NCBI GenBank assembly: GCA_025506515.1
Contig: CM046452.1
Location: 69,706,580-69,770,579 of the forward strand
Direction of reading: 5' to 3'
DNA length: 64,000 nucleotides
Source of the DNA: Flaveria trinervia
Lineage: Eukaryota; Streptophyta; Magnoliopsida; Asterales; Asteraceae
The notes below the pieces were generated by a model. The model did no database searches and had not been told where the DNA came from. It worked only from the letters and a program-made list of their open reading frames with translations. Each line of letters starts with the position of its first letter. Position 1 is the first letter of the stretch. Below, in pieces: positions 11,388 to 22,917 of the stretch. A program made the position numbers and the translations under genes.

Positions 11388-14300
11388 ATGGCCAACCCTG
11401 TTCATAGAAATGACCCGAATTTTACCATACAGTTACACAGGCAACACAACCAGTTTGCTCTGTTAGGCTCTGAGAAAGATCCTCATTTCTCAGAGGTTTG
11501 TCATTTCTTAGCTTTGTCCAACTACTTCACCTCCCTAACCATTGATCCTCCATTCTATGAGGATCATCTGCTTGAATTTTGGAAGACCTGCCAAGAGATC
11601 GCTATGGATCGGGAGAAGGCACTATCTGCCACAGTGCAGGGAAGAACAGTCTTCATCACTCCAGCCATCATCAACATGCATCTTCAGCTGGATGATGAAG
11701 AAGGTGAGGTGTTCTTTCCAAAAGAAGTTGTCAATCATTCTTTTGAGCAGATGGGGTTGAGGGAGATTTTTCTGTCAAGACCTTCAGAAAAGGGAAGGTC
11801 TCATCCCAATGGAGATTCCTGCTCTATGTGGTTATCCACAGCTTATCAAACAAGTATAGTGGATAGGACCAGATTCTTGAGGATCTCTCCTTCATTATCC
11901 ATGGAATGATTCAAGAGGTCAAGTTCAGGTATTCTCAATTTGTTTATACTAATTTACTTGCCAACTTAGACTCCTTAGAGTATTACATGTTTCCTAGATA
12001 TGTCCAGTACATTCTTAACTGTGAACTGGACTCACAGTTAAAGGGAACAGGTAACATTCTTAAACTGGGACAGATGAAGCCCGGCATCTTTAAAATACTG
12101 AGAAAGTCCGTTGTTGGTTTTTCTGGGGTAGAAACAGCCATGGTCCCAAAAATGTTAGAGCTCATGGTGACAACCTAGCAGCACCAGCTAGTGTTGAACC
12201 CACACCTGCTACATCCCAACCACCTACACAGCCACAAATCATCATCACCTACCAAAGAAAATCCAAACAAATCCCTGCTCAGACTATTCAGTCTGTGGAG
12301 GCCCCCATACACTCACCAATACAGAAGGAAGTAGACACTAGAGCTCTCACTTCTCCTAAGGAGCAGACCACTCCCATCTCTTTAAGGATCAGTGCTGAGG
12401 TTCCTCATGCTCAGCCTGATGAGCTCATTAGCCACCTCTCCCAAACTGCCTTAAGCCATCAATCTGAGTCTCAACACTCAGGTGATCAATCTTCAGGGGA
12501 CAGTTACCATACCCAGCCTTTAGATCTTAATCAACCTATCCCCAACCTTGACTTCTATACTAATGAAGATTTAGGTTTCAGTGAGTACCATGATTCTCTC
12601 TTATTTTCCCCTACTTAAAGAGAGATGAGTGCTCCTGAGTCTCCTACTTCTAGCCCACATTAGTCACCTACAATAGAGGTGGACACTTCTAAACCTGTTC
12701 AGGATGTCCATATGGAAGAGGCTCTCACTTCTAAAAGTGATTACATCATTAAGACCTCAACCATGGCAACTCAGCCCACTGACATCTCAATTGAGATTGC
12801 TAGTGAGTAGAGGAAATCCAGCAGCCAGGAACCTGAAGCTGGTGGTGAGAGTGAGGACTTTGGTCCAATCATCTCATCCCCCAATGATTCTTCTGATGAA
12901 GATGAGGGGAATTTAAGACTAAAAGTGAAAAAACTATCTCAAACATACACCTATTTAGTCTCCAAGGTTAGTCACCTTGAGTCTCAAGTGACTACAACAG
13001 GGTCAATGATTAGCAACTTGAGATTTCATATCTTAAGGAACAAATAGCTGGGAGACCTTTAAGAGGACCTCAACCAGGAACACAAGAACCTGTGGAGGTG
13101 GTTGACCTAACTCCTAGCTCACCTATGCAAATGGGTGTTGCTACCAAAAAGGAGGAGAAAGTCATCACTGCTACAGAACCTGGGAGTTCCTCAGGAAGTA
13201 TAGACATTGAGGACTCACCATCCTCACTTGCAATTGTGCCTACTCAACAACTTCCTCAATTTCATATTGATATGGACTCAATAGACTCCTTAATACAGAG
13301 TCTGTTTGAGGAAGGGATACCAAGGGCCATGTCATCTCCACCATCTTTCAATCACATCATTGGGTGGAGGTATGACAACAACAGAAGAGCCCTAATCATC
13401 ATAAAGGTTCAAGGATAGCAAGAGATCTTCAATTTTCAGACCCTAAACTATTATGACAGTCTGGATTTAGTAAACATGCCACTTGTCAATCCAAGCCAAT
13501 CAAGACAAGCTGATATGTTGGCCCAAAGAATCCAAGACAGGATCACTGTAGAGTTCAGCCTAAGAAGAATACTGTGGGAATCAGGCAATGTCATCGGTCA
13601 ACAGGATGTTGAGGCAGACCCTAAGATTAGCTTCATAAGGGAAACCTTGACTGAAGGCCTAGTGACAGAACCTGAGAGCCCAGTCTTATCACTAACAACT
13701 GCTACAGAGATCAATGACCTTTTTGAGACATGCTGGTGAAGGTGATTCTCAACCTCTCTATGGCCAAAGCTCAAAAGCCGCATCAAGCAATAAAGGACAA
13801 AGCTCACTCCACCCTGAGTCACAAAGGTTTGTGATTAACAAAGGGAAAAGAAAAATGACATCTGAGGACATTGAGGATGAGAAGAGAGAGAGGAAAAGGA
13901 AGCTGAGGGGAGAAAGTTCCTCTTCTGGGTCTGCAAGACTCATAGAGACTACAATCAGGGTTGCCCCCAAACCAGATACTCAGAATGATGAGTTAAGGGC
14001 AGTCAGGATAAACTATCTGCAGACAAGGAACTATGACATAGACAATGTCATATCTCTCCTCTTGGAGGAGTTAAATGAACTAGTTGACCTAGAAAGGTCA
14101 AAGGAGAAGAAGGAGGCAGAAGATGCAGAGCTTCTAGTACAAATCATAGAAGACAGAAGAAAGAAAAAATTGTACAAGCATGTGCCTACCCTCTCCCCAG
14201 TTCAAGAAAGCCCTGCAATAAGGATGTGGTTCAATAAGAACCTCAAGTAGATATAGAAGAAGAAAGGATCAAGATGATCAACTACCTGAGTGCCACAGGC

Positions 14301-15205
14301 CTCTATCAGGCAGAAGCACTTCTTCCCTTGTCTTATGACTATGTTGAGTTTGAGTATCTTAAAAAACTTGAACTTAAGATAGTCAGAGAAAGAAAGACAA
14401 CTAAAAGAAAGCTGAGGGAAGAAGCTGCTAAGTCAAGAGCCATCATCCACAAAAGCATGAAGAAGTCTATTGACAGGCAGAGGATGATGAGCTTCTTGAA
14501 GCTATATGGATTCTCTGGAAGGAGACTTGACCCTATGTCTTTATCCACTATGGATGAGCATATCAGGGTGATCAAGCAGAAGATCAAGAGTGGAGAGCTG
14601 GATGACTTACATTCCCCTCCAAGTCAAGCCCCACCTAAAGTGGAGGTTAAGTTTGAACAACTAGAGACATCACAACGTGGACCTCCTGCTGAATCTTAGC
14701 AAGCTTCATCTTCTGATCCACAGCAAGGTCAGTCTCACTCTCAATCTAAACCTGTGAGAGTAGAAGACCCAACTGAGAAAGACAATGAAGATCAATCTGG
14801 TACTGCAGGCCAGTCTTCTTAGTTAAAAGTTGTAAAGAGAAAGAAAAAGATGGCTTCTAAACCAAAGCCAAAGAAGAAGAAGAAGACTGCATCATTTTCT
14901 GAACCTCGGGATGAGTTAGAACATCCTGAGGATGTGCAGCCAGAGGATGCTCCATCATCTCCCATTCCAATAGCTCCTCTTGCATCAGAAAGGCCCATCA
15001 TGTCTTAGACATACACTATAAATCTAGAAAGGTGGCATGTCATCAAAGATCATGGCATTGAGAATGTCTACACTTGGCAAGACATGTTTCAGTTGCCTCT
15101 GCCTGATCTCTTTGACATGAGAAGATACTTTGATAGTCTGAAGGATCATGATCATCTTATGAAGAAAGGGCTGGTTATCATCCTGATGAGGACTGTTGAT
15201 ATCTG
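11388..15205 (+). pseudogene. Extra third ORF (ORF3) of the Sirevirus-like element, decayed
   Basis: An ATG at 11388 in a good context (ACAATGG) starts a 173-codon frame, and coding-like sequence continues in shifting frames to about 15205 (pieces at 11906, 12295, 12704, 13092, 13476, 13714 and 14274). The N-terminal 150 residues look globular. The middle is Ser/Pro/Gln-rich. The later part is charged and helical (ERKRKLRGE near 13890; RERKTTKRKLREEAA near 14390). Such downstream ORFs are known from Sireviruses, where some have been called envelope-like. I see no clear signal peptide or membrane segment, so that label is not justified here. Function unknown. Confidence 0.65.
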
Positions 15206-15236
15206 AAGTCTTCAAGAGTTTTGGTAGTATCAGCCT

Positions 15237-15244
15237 AGGGGAAG
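15237..15244 (+). promoter_or_regulatory. Polypurine tract of the Sirevirus-like element
   Basis: AGGGGAAG lies directly before the 3' LTR (two bases, TA, apart). This is the expected position for the plus-strand primer in reverse transcription. Confidence 0.75.
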
Positions 15245-15246
15245 TA

Positions 15247-15993
15247 TGTAGAGAATATGTATGGAGGCTGAAGCAACCAAAGTCTTTCTGCATGCATGCT
15301 GCATAAGTACTAAAGAAGAATGCTTCGGAAGTTTCACACATGCAACAGAAATATTCTAAGTGTGAAAACTTCCGAAGCTAAGACCAATATCTTCCGAAGC
15401 CAAAGATGAAGTCTTCCGAAGCCAAAGATGAAGTCTTCCGAAGCTTCAAAGACAAAGTCTTCCGAAGCTCCACTCCTGAAGACAGATTTCTTCCGAAGAC
15501 TTTTAGTAACATGCTTTATCTGATTTACTTTTCTATAAAGTTGGACCCCTTTCCGCTGCATCTCTGTAAAGTTACCAACTTGCATGAGTTGGTGAAAAGG
15601 TCCATGCTTTTGGTAACTGTACATTGCGGTCTTGAGTCTGTAACTTTTTACTTCATGTACTTTATCCTTTTTGTAATAGATAAGCATGTGAGCTATGGCA
15701 TGTCAAAGTCACTAGTCAAAAGGCAATCTGCCTTTTGACTCTACATTTGATTTTGTTTTGAGTTTAGTCAATTGTATCTAGCTGGCTTTATAATATGGTC
15801 GGCTGTAGGATGTAGTATAAGTATCTCATGTTCTTGTATCTTTCCTTTATACTTTGTAACACTTGTAATAGAACATAGAGAAAGCATTATATGGTATTCT
15901 TGAAAACCATATACTTGTGCTCTTGTGTTAAGGTTTGGTTAATCACCTCTTTGTGTTGTTGTGTTGTAAGTGACCCCCTTCACCGGTCCTGCA
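15247..15993 (+). repeat. 3' LTR of Sirevirus-like copia element
   Basis: This 747-bp repeat matches 3677-4456. It starts TGTAGAGAAT and ends GGTCCTGCA. It has four CTTCCGAAG-based units (starts 15391, 15413, 15435 and 15459; 22, 22 and 24 bp apart), one more than the 5' LTR. It lacks about 60 bp present near the end of the 5' LTR. One GAAGCTTC at 15440-15447 fits a minimal heat-shock-element dimer, but the other copies of the word do not. Confidence 0.93.
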
Positions 15994-15999
15994 GTTAAT

Positions 16000-18900
16000 G
16001 ATTAAAGTATGTCATTGTGCTAAATGTTATGGGTCTAGTATAGGTTTTTTCAATGTTATGTATATATAAATATGTTATAAAGGTTACCGTATGAGTTGTC
16101 TATCACTAGAGTCCTCCTTTATATAAGCATGTGATTGCTTTACTTCGTGCAAGCATGGGCACTGGAATCTTGTTTTATAGAAGCATTTGTTTGATTTGTT
16201 TTACACATTTATGGTCACTAGAGTCTTATCTCGTGCAAGCATATTAGATTGTTTTGTCTCATATATAGCATACTTATACTTACTGAAGTCTTGTCATGTG
16301 CAAGCATGTCACTAGATTCTTTTTCAGTACAAGCATGTAATCTAGATGTTAATTCATCTGGTTACATCAGGTATGATTATTGATGTAACTAAATGTCACT
16401 ATATCATTGTCATGGATGATTGTAGTATCATTGTTATCACTATTCATGGAATGTTTTAGTTTAACAAAGTTTTCAAAGTATGTAATTTATGTTATTAAAA
16501 AAACTAGAGCCCAATCAGCAACGCTGATATCTTAGTATGAATGTTAGATAAGTCAAAGGTTGGCTAAGCTAGAGTTCTAAATGACAAGATGGAGTCTACC
16601 CGATAGATAAAACTAGCTTCTCGTTTAAAATTATTTACGTAATGTTTTCAAGGCAATAATTGCTCTTATGTGATAAACAAAGTTTGCATTTATATTCACC
16701 ATTGAATGTTAAAAATGGTTTCTGCTGAAACTTTTAGTTTAAGAATTATAATTATAATATATGAAACCAACTCTTAATTCTCCCTAGAACGAAGCCTTCG
16801 AGTTTCTAACCAAATGTGAGAACAATAAAGTAAACACTAAAATTTTAAAAAACTTTAATGAACAAACATAATTAAGTGAGCTTGAACGAGATTAATCAAA
16901 GAAAATGAACATGAACAAACATTTGCCGAACATTCACTTATGTAACTAAACGAATGCGACCTTTGTTTTGGTTATTTATTAAATTAATCGAACGAAATAT
17001 ATTGTTCACGTTTGTTCTTTACTTGAATGAATGAAAATAAAAACAAATTTAACATCAACATTTCTTGAACGGTTTATGGAACGTGTGTTTCGTTTACAAC
17101 ATTACGCGTAAATCAAATGAGAGAATTGAACAGTGTGAGATGAGAGAAGATATAAATTCTATAATTCAACCTTTTAATTAAATCAAGTTAATTATACTTA
17201 ATAAAAAAACTCATAGATCCTACACTGTTCTTTCCGTTTTTAGTATATTTGTAATTTCTGATTGAATACTCTATAAATATAAAATATATGGACAAAATGG
17301 AACAGACAGAGAGATTTGATGCCTTCAGCATTGAAATTATCAAAGTGAAAAGGTGGTTTTATATGTAGGAAACGTGACAAATAAGTAGGGTTTTGTAGAA
17401 AGTGACTGTAGAGAAAATAACTGGTTTTGACTGGTAGTTAGTTTATTCGGGAACAAAGAAATCAGTTTTTAGCCGGCTTTAACCGGCGCAAAACGTCTTT
17501 ACCATCATCAATATTTAACCTTCTCCTCAAAAATAAACATTTTTTTATTATAATTCGTAATTCACTCATATATATCAGTAAAAGTAAAAATTATTATTGA
17601 TAATAACTTTAACAACGTTATCTTTTATGATAAACTGAAGATTGTTTCAATGACAAGGAGCTTATATTATAATGATTGTATACATCACGGTAGCGATATT
17701 TAGATACTTATCTTCTCTAATAAGAAATATTTTATAACACGTCTCATTACCTTACATTTGTTTTGTCACATCTCACTGGTACATCAATTTAACAATTTAA
17801 TGTTAATATTAAATATTATTTATAATATTTATGTTTTCTTAATTTAAAACTGATTTTTTTATAACTAAGAAACATATTTTCTTTTATTAAATATTTTAAA
17901 AATAAAATTTTATGAACTATGAAGTTTTTAATACAACAAACATTGTAATAAAAATGACATTGTTTAAAATAGAGTTTTTTTAAATAGAATGTTTAAGAAA
18001 CAATTTTTTTTAATACAAAAGTTCAAAAAAGTTATTGTTGTTGTTTTACTTAGGTAGTTTATCATGCCTGATTTAAATCTAGTTTTATCTCAAAACATCA
18101 TTTTATAACCAAACATTAATTAGTAACTATTAGTTTAATATTTTCATTCAAATCATATAATACATGAATTTCTAAACTACTTAATCAATAAATTGTAAAC
18201 AAAGCGTACTCATCATCAAATGTACAAGTACTCTAAATCATGTTTAATGTATTTATTTACTAATATTATAATTTTACTTACTAATGTTTTAAAATTATAA
18301 TTACTTTTTAAGTTATTTTGTATTTCTCTAATTACATTTAAAATATCATGATTTTATAAATTTGAATATATGGTTGTGACATCTTAATTTCATCAACTTT
18401 CCGATATAAATTTTATTTGGAACCTACTTAGGTTAAAATTTAGTTTTGTTCTATAACATTGGGTATATAATGTTTTATAAAATTTAAAATATAACATTAC
18501 GATATCTTTTTCCCCTATGTTTCAATGAAAATTTTTATTTAAAACCAACTCGGGTTATTATGGGTTTTCTTTTATAACTTTATATATATAATATTTTATA
18601 AAATACTGAATATACCATTTTACTTTCTTAATTTTTTTTCCAAAGTTTGCACAATGAATTTATTCAAAATTAAGTATGTCTACCCTCGTAAGGTTTACCA
18701 GGTTCATGACATAGGTTTTTTGCTAGTATAAAATTATAACACGTCAATAGAAAGGTAATGATGTCATAAATTAATGTTGTATTTGTCAAATTAGTTATTA
18801 TAATTAGCAAGTCAACAAATTTTTATGGTTTAATTGATTTGCACCATGTCACCCTTAAAGCCTTAAACCAACGACTTCTTAACCGTCTACATATTAATTA

Positions 18901-20170
18901 AATGATTTTCTCTATTTGTATTCTAAATCTTGTTCACATTTTATGATATTTTGAGTAGTTATTTACAGGAATTTGAGTTTCCATTTCTTTTTAAATCATA
19001 TATATTAATTTAAACATTGTGCGAATAATAATCTTTATTTCTATGTTTTTATTCAACATACCAAGATTATTCATCTGATTCATCTCTTATATTATACTTT
19101 TTCTCCCTTTTATACAGCATACCAAGATTACAATCAAACCGATACATAACATTTTACTATCTGATATCCTAATACTTTATCAGTATTTTTGCTTTTATAT
19201 CATGACATTCACGACACTCTCCACATAAAAATATGGTTCAGTTTGTAGTCCCTTCTGAAGTCAACTCTCATACAACATCATCTATCCCATGTATCGATTA
19301 TTCGAAAATATTCAAATTGAAAAACGAGATATTATAGAGATTTTAACACTTCACACCACATCAAAATCTTTTTACTTTTATATATTTTTCATGAGTATAA
19401 TAACGATAAATCTTTTCAAAATGTTTACACTAGATTTTCATTAAACAGTAAATCATGTGGCTCGCGGTAAATATAATTAACACCACACATTTACCTATGG
19501 CTATGACATGGTTTTGTTGCTATAAGTTTGTACTTATAGAATGTTGTGCTTGGATTAGTTTAGCTCATTTAATTATTTGTCGTCTCCATTAAGTTTATTT
19601 AAATGGGATAAAATTACTAGAACACACTATTATAGATTTAATGTGAACAACATTCGAACACGCTTCAATCAAGTTAAAAGGTTTGTGTTCTAAGTGTAAA
19701 TGGGTTAAAATCACTTTAACACACTAGATTAGAGATTGAATATTATTAGTTGCATAATTGCATTGTTGGTTTATGTATTGAAATTTAGGATTTGCTGTCA
19801 TATATACCTATGATTAAACAGTATGTTTTTTTTTCATTTTACATCAAAATATTAATAATTTTTTTTATTTGTTCTTTAAAGCGCAAACAAAAAATTTAAT
19901 ATCATTACGCCCAAATGGAATTGGAAGCGAGTGAGTCGCCGGTAAATAAGACAAAATGTTTAGAAGCTCGCCTTAGGACAAAGACTTGGTCATATGAGAG
20001 GAATCGGATGAAAAGTAATCGTAAAGAAAGCACATACAAGGCCCGTGTCCAATCATAGATCAATCTCCATTAAACTTATTTAAAACTATTTTCCTTATGA
20101 GCCCATTTTTTTGTTCCTCTGTAAAACATTTAATTTGCAACCTCTGTTTCAGAATTTACAAATTTTCTTC
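16000..20170. other. AT-rich intergenic stretch, no gene seen
   Basis: No supported ORF or RNA gene. A loose, degenerate repeat of GTGCAAGCATG-like words occurs at about 16100-16340. The rest is low-complexity AT-rich DNA of the kind left by old transposon decay. Confidence 0.55.
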
Positions 20171-22777
20171 TCAAGTAAAAATCCATAGAGACTGACAAGA
20201 GGAATACATTTCAATCATGATTTGTGTAAGTATGAAGAAATTCAGCTTGTTTAATAACCAATTGCCCTTTTTGGTAACTGTCTCGAGCTCCCTAATCTTC
20301 TTAGACACCTCAATAACATGGGAGTCGCTCGACTGAATCAACTTGTTAGCAGTTTCTAGGGCTGAACATAGCTGTCACCACAACAAGACTATATAAGATA
20401 TATGATTACATGCTTTGTATTATTTCAAAAAATTACATTTGGCCAACCCTTGACTAGTTTTTTTTAATTAAAAAAAAATTACCCATGTGACCGGTGAAAG
20501 TTAAAACGCAACCCAAATGAACTCATTTTCCAGTAAGACGGGTCAAAAATATTATCTCTACCTGAAACATCCATAGCACATCTTTAATGTGTATTAAAAG
20601 TTGAATTTAGGTTAGCTTTCTTGAAATGTTATTTTAAACTATTTTTAAGAACCTGATTGTCTTTTTTACACTCAACACAAGTTATTTTACCAAGAAGATA
20701 TTAAAAAAGCACGTTAACAGTTGACACTATTTCAGGCCACAGTCTAATGTGATAATTGTTTAAAATGACTATTATTACAGTAACATTTTGTAAAAGAATT
20801 TAAGGCTTCATGTATTGACAATACATTTTGGGCAACTTTAAATCTACTTGACACGCTTCATTTTTTTCAAAAATGCTTTTGCTTCACCTATTAACAAATG
20901 CGACAGAATATCCATCTCTCAATTATAGCATGCGAGATAAAGAAGATGGATAAAACAATCATAATTACTTATGACGATAAAGATAAAGTTGTGAAAAAAA
21001 GGTAACTCTTGACTTCTAGAGTATGATCCAAGAACATCATCAGCAAGATAGATAAATTAATCCTATTAAGGATACAGTGTTAAATTAATACGTATTCAAC
21101 ATTATGTTGAAGGAAAATGTTAGTGAATTGTTAAAATTAGAATATATCCACTTGCCTCAAGTGTATGAGCTGTCCATGAATGAGATGTACCATCAAGTGC
21201 ATCATTCAAGCGTTTGTAACTTTCCTAAAAATTATTTCATAATAAGTAAACATGTAAGTAAATGGTAAAAGAAATAAATAACAGCTGAATTAAGCCAGTG
21301 CATACTGCTATGGTATAACAGATCTTCTACTTCTCAAAAAGATTAAATAGATAAGGTAGAGATGGAATTTATACCCATTTACATACTATATCTGTATGCA
21401 TTGATTTAGATTCTTTTTCTCCCATATGGGTCAAATGCATTAAGCTAAAAGGATTTAGCTCAAAGTAAAAGGTCAAGCAGGGTGAAGGTCTTTATAAAAG
21501 TATTCAAATCCATAAAAAACAACCGACTTACTAAAGAAAATAGATGAATATTGTTGTAACATAGTTTCTGCAATTGTATTTAGCACATTTATTACACAAA
21601 AAGCATAATAAAAAAATGTTTGCAGGTTGGCCCAAACAAGCATGTCTCGTTCCGATTCGTTATTCAACCAGCATTTTGTAACCTGCCCGCCTATACAAAT
21701 AGGTAACCATGGTACCCATAAAGGAACTGGATGGATGCAGGATGCTAGAGTACACATAAAGGAACTGGATGGATGGATGATGCTAGAGTACACAAGTTAG
21801 GAGCTATTAACCACATAAGCCACACAAGTTGAATTAATTTAAATAACTTTCCATAAAGATTCAAAAATTCCTAACTTTGACGATAAAAAAAATAGAGTTG
21901 TATGTAAGGTTTTAAGGAACTCACGGTTCAGGGTAATCTGTTATCGGACCGTCTAAAAACATACTTCAATCTGAATTAAATGTGTCTACTCCAACATGAT
22001 TATTGTGTCATATCAGATAGGTAAGCACAAGTGGAGGGTTCAATCACATATTCAGGGTTGATTGTTCTATCTAGTGATTCATGTACTTTTGATATAGCAA
22101 TGATAACTATCACATGCTTTATGCTGCTTTTTTTATCTCTTTGAGGGCATAGCACCAGACTGTCTATCACAAGCAAGAAATGTCTACTCTTCTCTTATGG
22201 GGAATCACAAAAATTCGATCTTGACAAACAAAATCAAAAACAAGACCACCAAGAAGTCTAGAGACTTTCAAGCGTTTGATATAATTAATCAAATGTATTA
22301 TGTATTTCATTATATCTAACTAGAGATTTATCATTAAGTTTGAATGAATTTCACATTCTTTTCAAGAACATTCTACCTCACAAACCGAATTTCAAATTAA
22401 CCCCAAAATGCATTAGGAACATTAGGCCGAGATCGGAAACCCTAATTAGCATTTCTTTTTTGTTTCAATTTCAGTTACCATGTACAAGTTCAATAGAAAG
22501 ATAACAAGATATCCAAGATAACAAAGATCGGTGTAGAAACCTCGTATAATTTAGTGAGATCAGAAGGATGAATTTGATGATTCGTTAGATCAGCAGCTCC
22601 GACGGGTGTGGGACTAGAACGGCGGCTGTCAGTGACAGACTCGGTGGCGGTGGCGGTGGCGGTGGCGATGGCGGTGGCGATGGCGGTGGCGGCGGCAGTG
22701 GTGGTGTCATCTTCTCCGACGTCATTGAGCAGATCACCGATGCAAAGGAGAGGTCCCCCTAAACCTCCACCTCTCAT
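20171..22777 (-). CDS. Unrecognised plant protein of about 168 aa, three exons
   Basis: Exons on the minus strand are 22777-22541, 21224-21156 and 20371-20171, all in phase 0 (79, 23 and 67 codons including the TGA at 20171-20173). Intron 1 is GT-AG. Intron 2 uses a GC donor (GCAAGT) and an AG acceptor. The product starts MRGGGLGGPLLCIGDLLNDV, then has an Ala/Thr-rich low-complexity tract encoded by a GGCGGT-type hexamer repeat. The two junction-spanning segments join smoothly into a helical C-terminal half (LNDALDGTSHSWTAHTLE, then LCSALETANKLIQSS) with coiled-coil character. I do not recognise the family and assign no function. The last exon could be longer or spliced differently, because its final 20 residues look less conserved in character. 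A MULE sits 140 bp upstream of the ATG. Confidence 0.65.
21717..21794. repeat. Short tandem duplication (about 38 bp x 2) in intron 1 of the 20171-22777 gene
   Basis: CATAAAGGAACTGGATGGAT starts at 21717 and again at 21755. Each copy is followed by GATGCTAGAGTACAC. The second copy differs by a small change in the GGAT run. Confidence 0.85.
22643..22697. repeat. GGCGGT/GGCGAT hexamer microsatellite inside exon 1
   Basis: About nine near-perfect hexamers encode the Ala/Thr/Ile run of the minus-strand gene. The length is a multiple of three, so expansion or contraction by whole units keeps the frame. Confidence 0.85.
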
Positions 22778-22917
22778 CCTGTTTTTTGCTGGTAAATTTG
22801 TTGCCTTTGAAAACGAATAAGGTGGTTTTTGGCTGTTTGATTTATGATTTGATAGACATGCATTTTATAATTATGATTTAAACCTATAAATTAAATACAT
22901 CGATTCTTTACTTTTTA

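Larger units (their letters stand above)
3677..15993 (+). mobile_element. Ty1/copia LTR retrotransposon, Sirevirus-like, full length but decayed
   Basis: The order is 5' LTR (3677-4456), tRNA-iMet-type primer-binding site, gag with a CCHC knuckle, protease, GAG-pre-integrase, integrase, reverse transcriptase, RNase H, a long extra 3' ORF region, a purine tract and a 3' LTR (15247-15993). Integrase before reverse transcriptase marks the copia superfamily. The 12.3-kb size, a gag with a coiled-coil tail and a third ORF after RNase H are traits of the Sirevirus lineage. The flanks are ATTAA (3672-3676) and GTTAA (15994-15998), an imperfect 5-bp target-site duplication. All ORFs are broken by stops and frameshifts, so the copy cannot encode its own machinery. 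Confidence 0.93.

Noticed and set aside
11388..11909. Envelope-type gene after pol
   Set aside because: No signal peptide, furin-like site or membrane segment could be seen; kept as ORF3 of unknown role.
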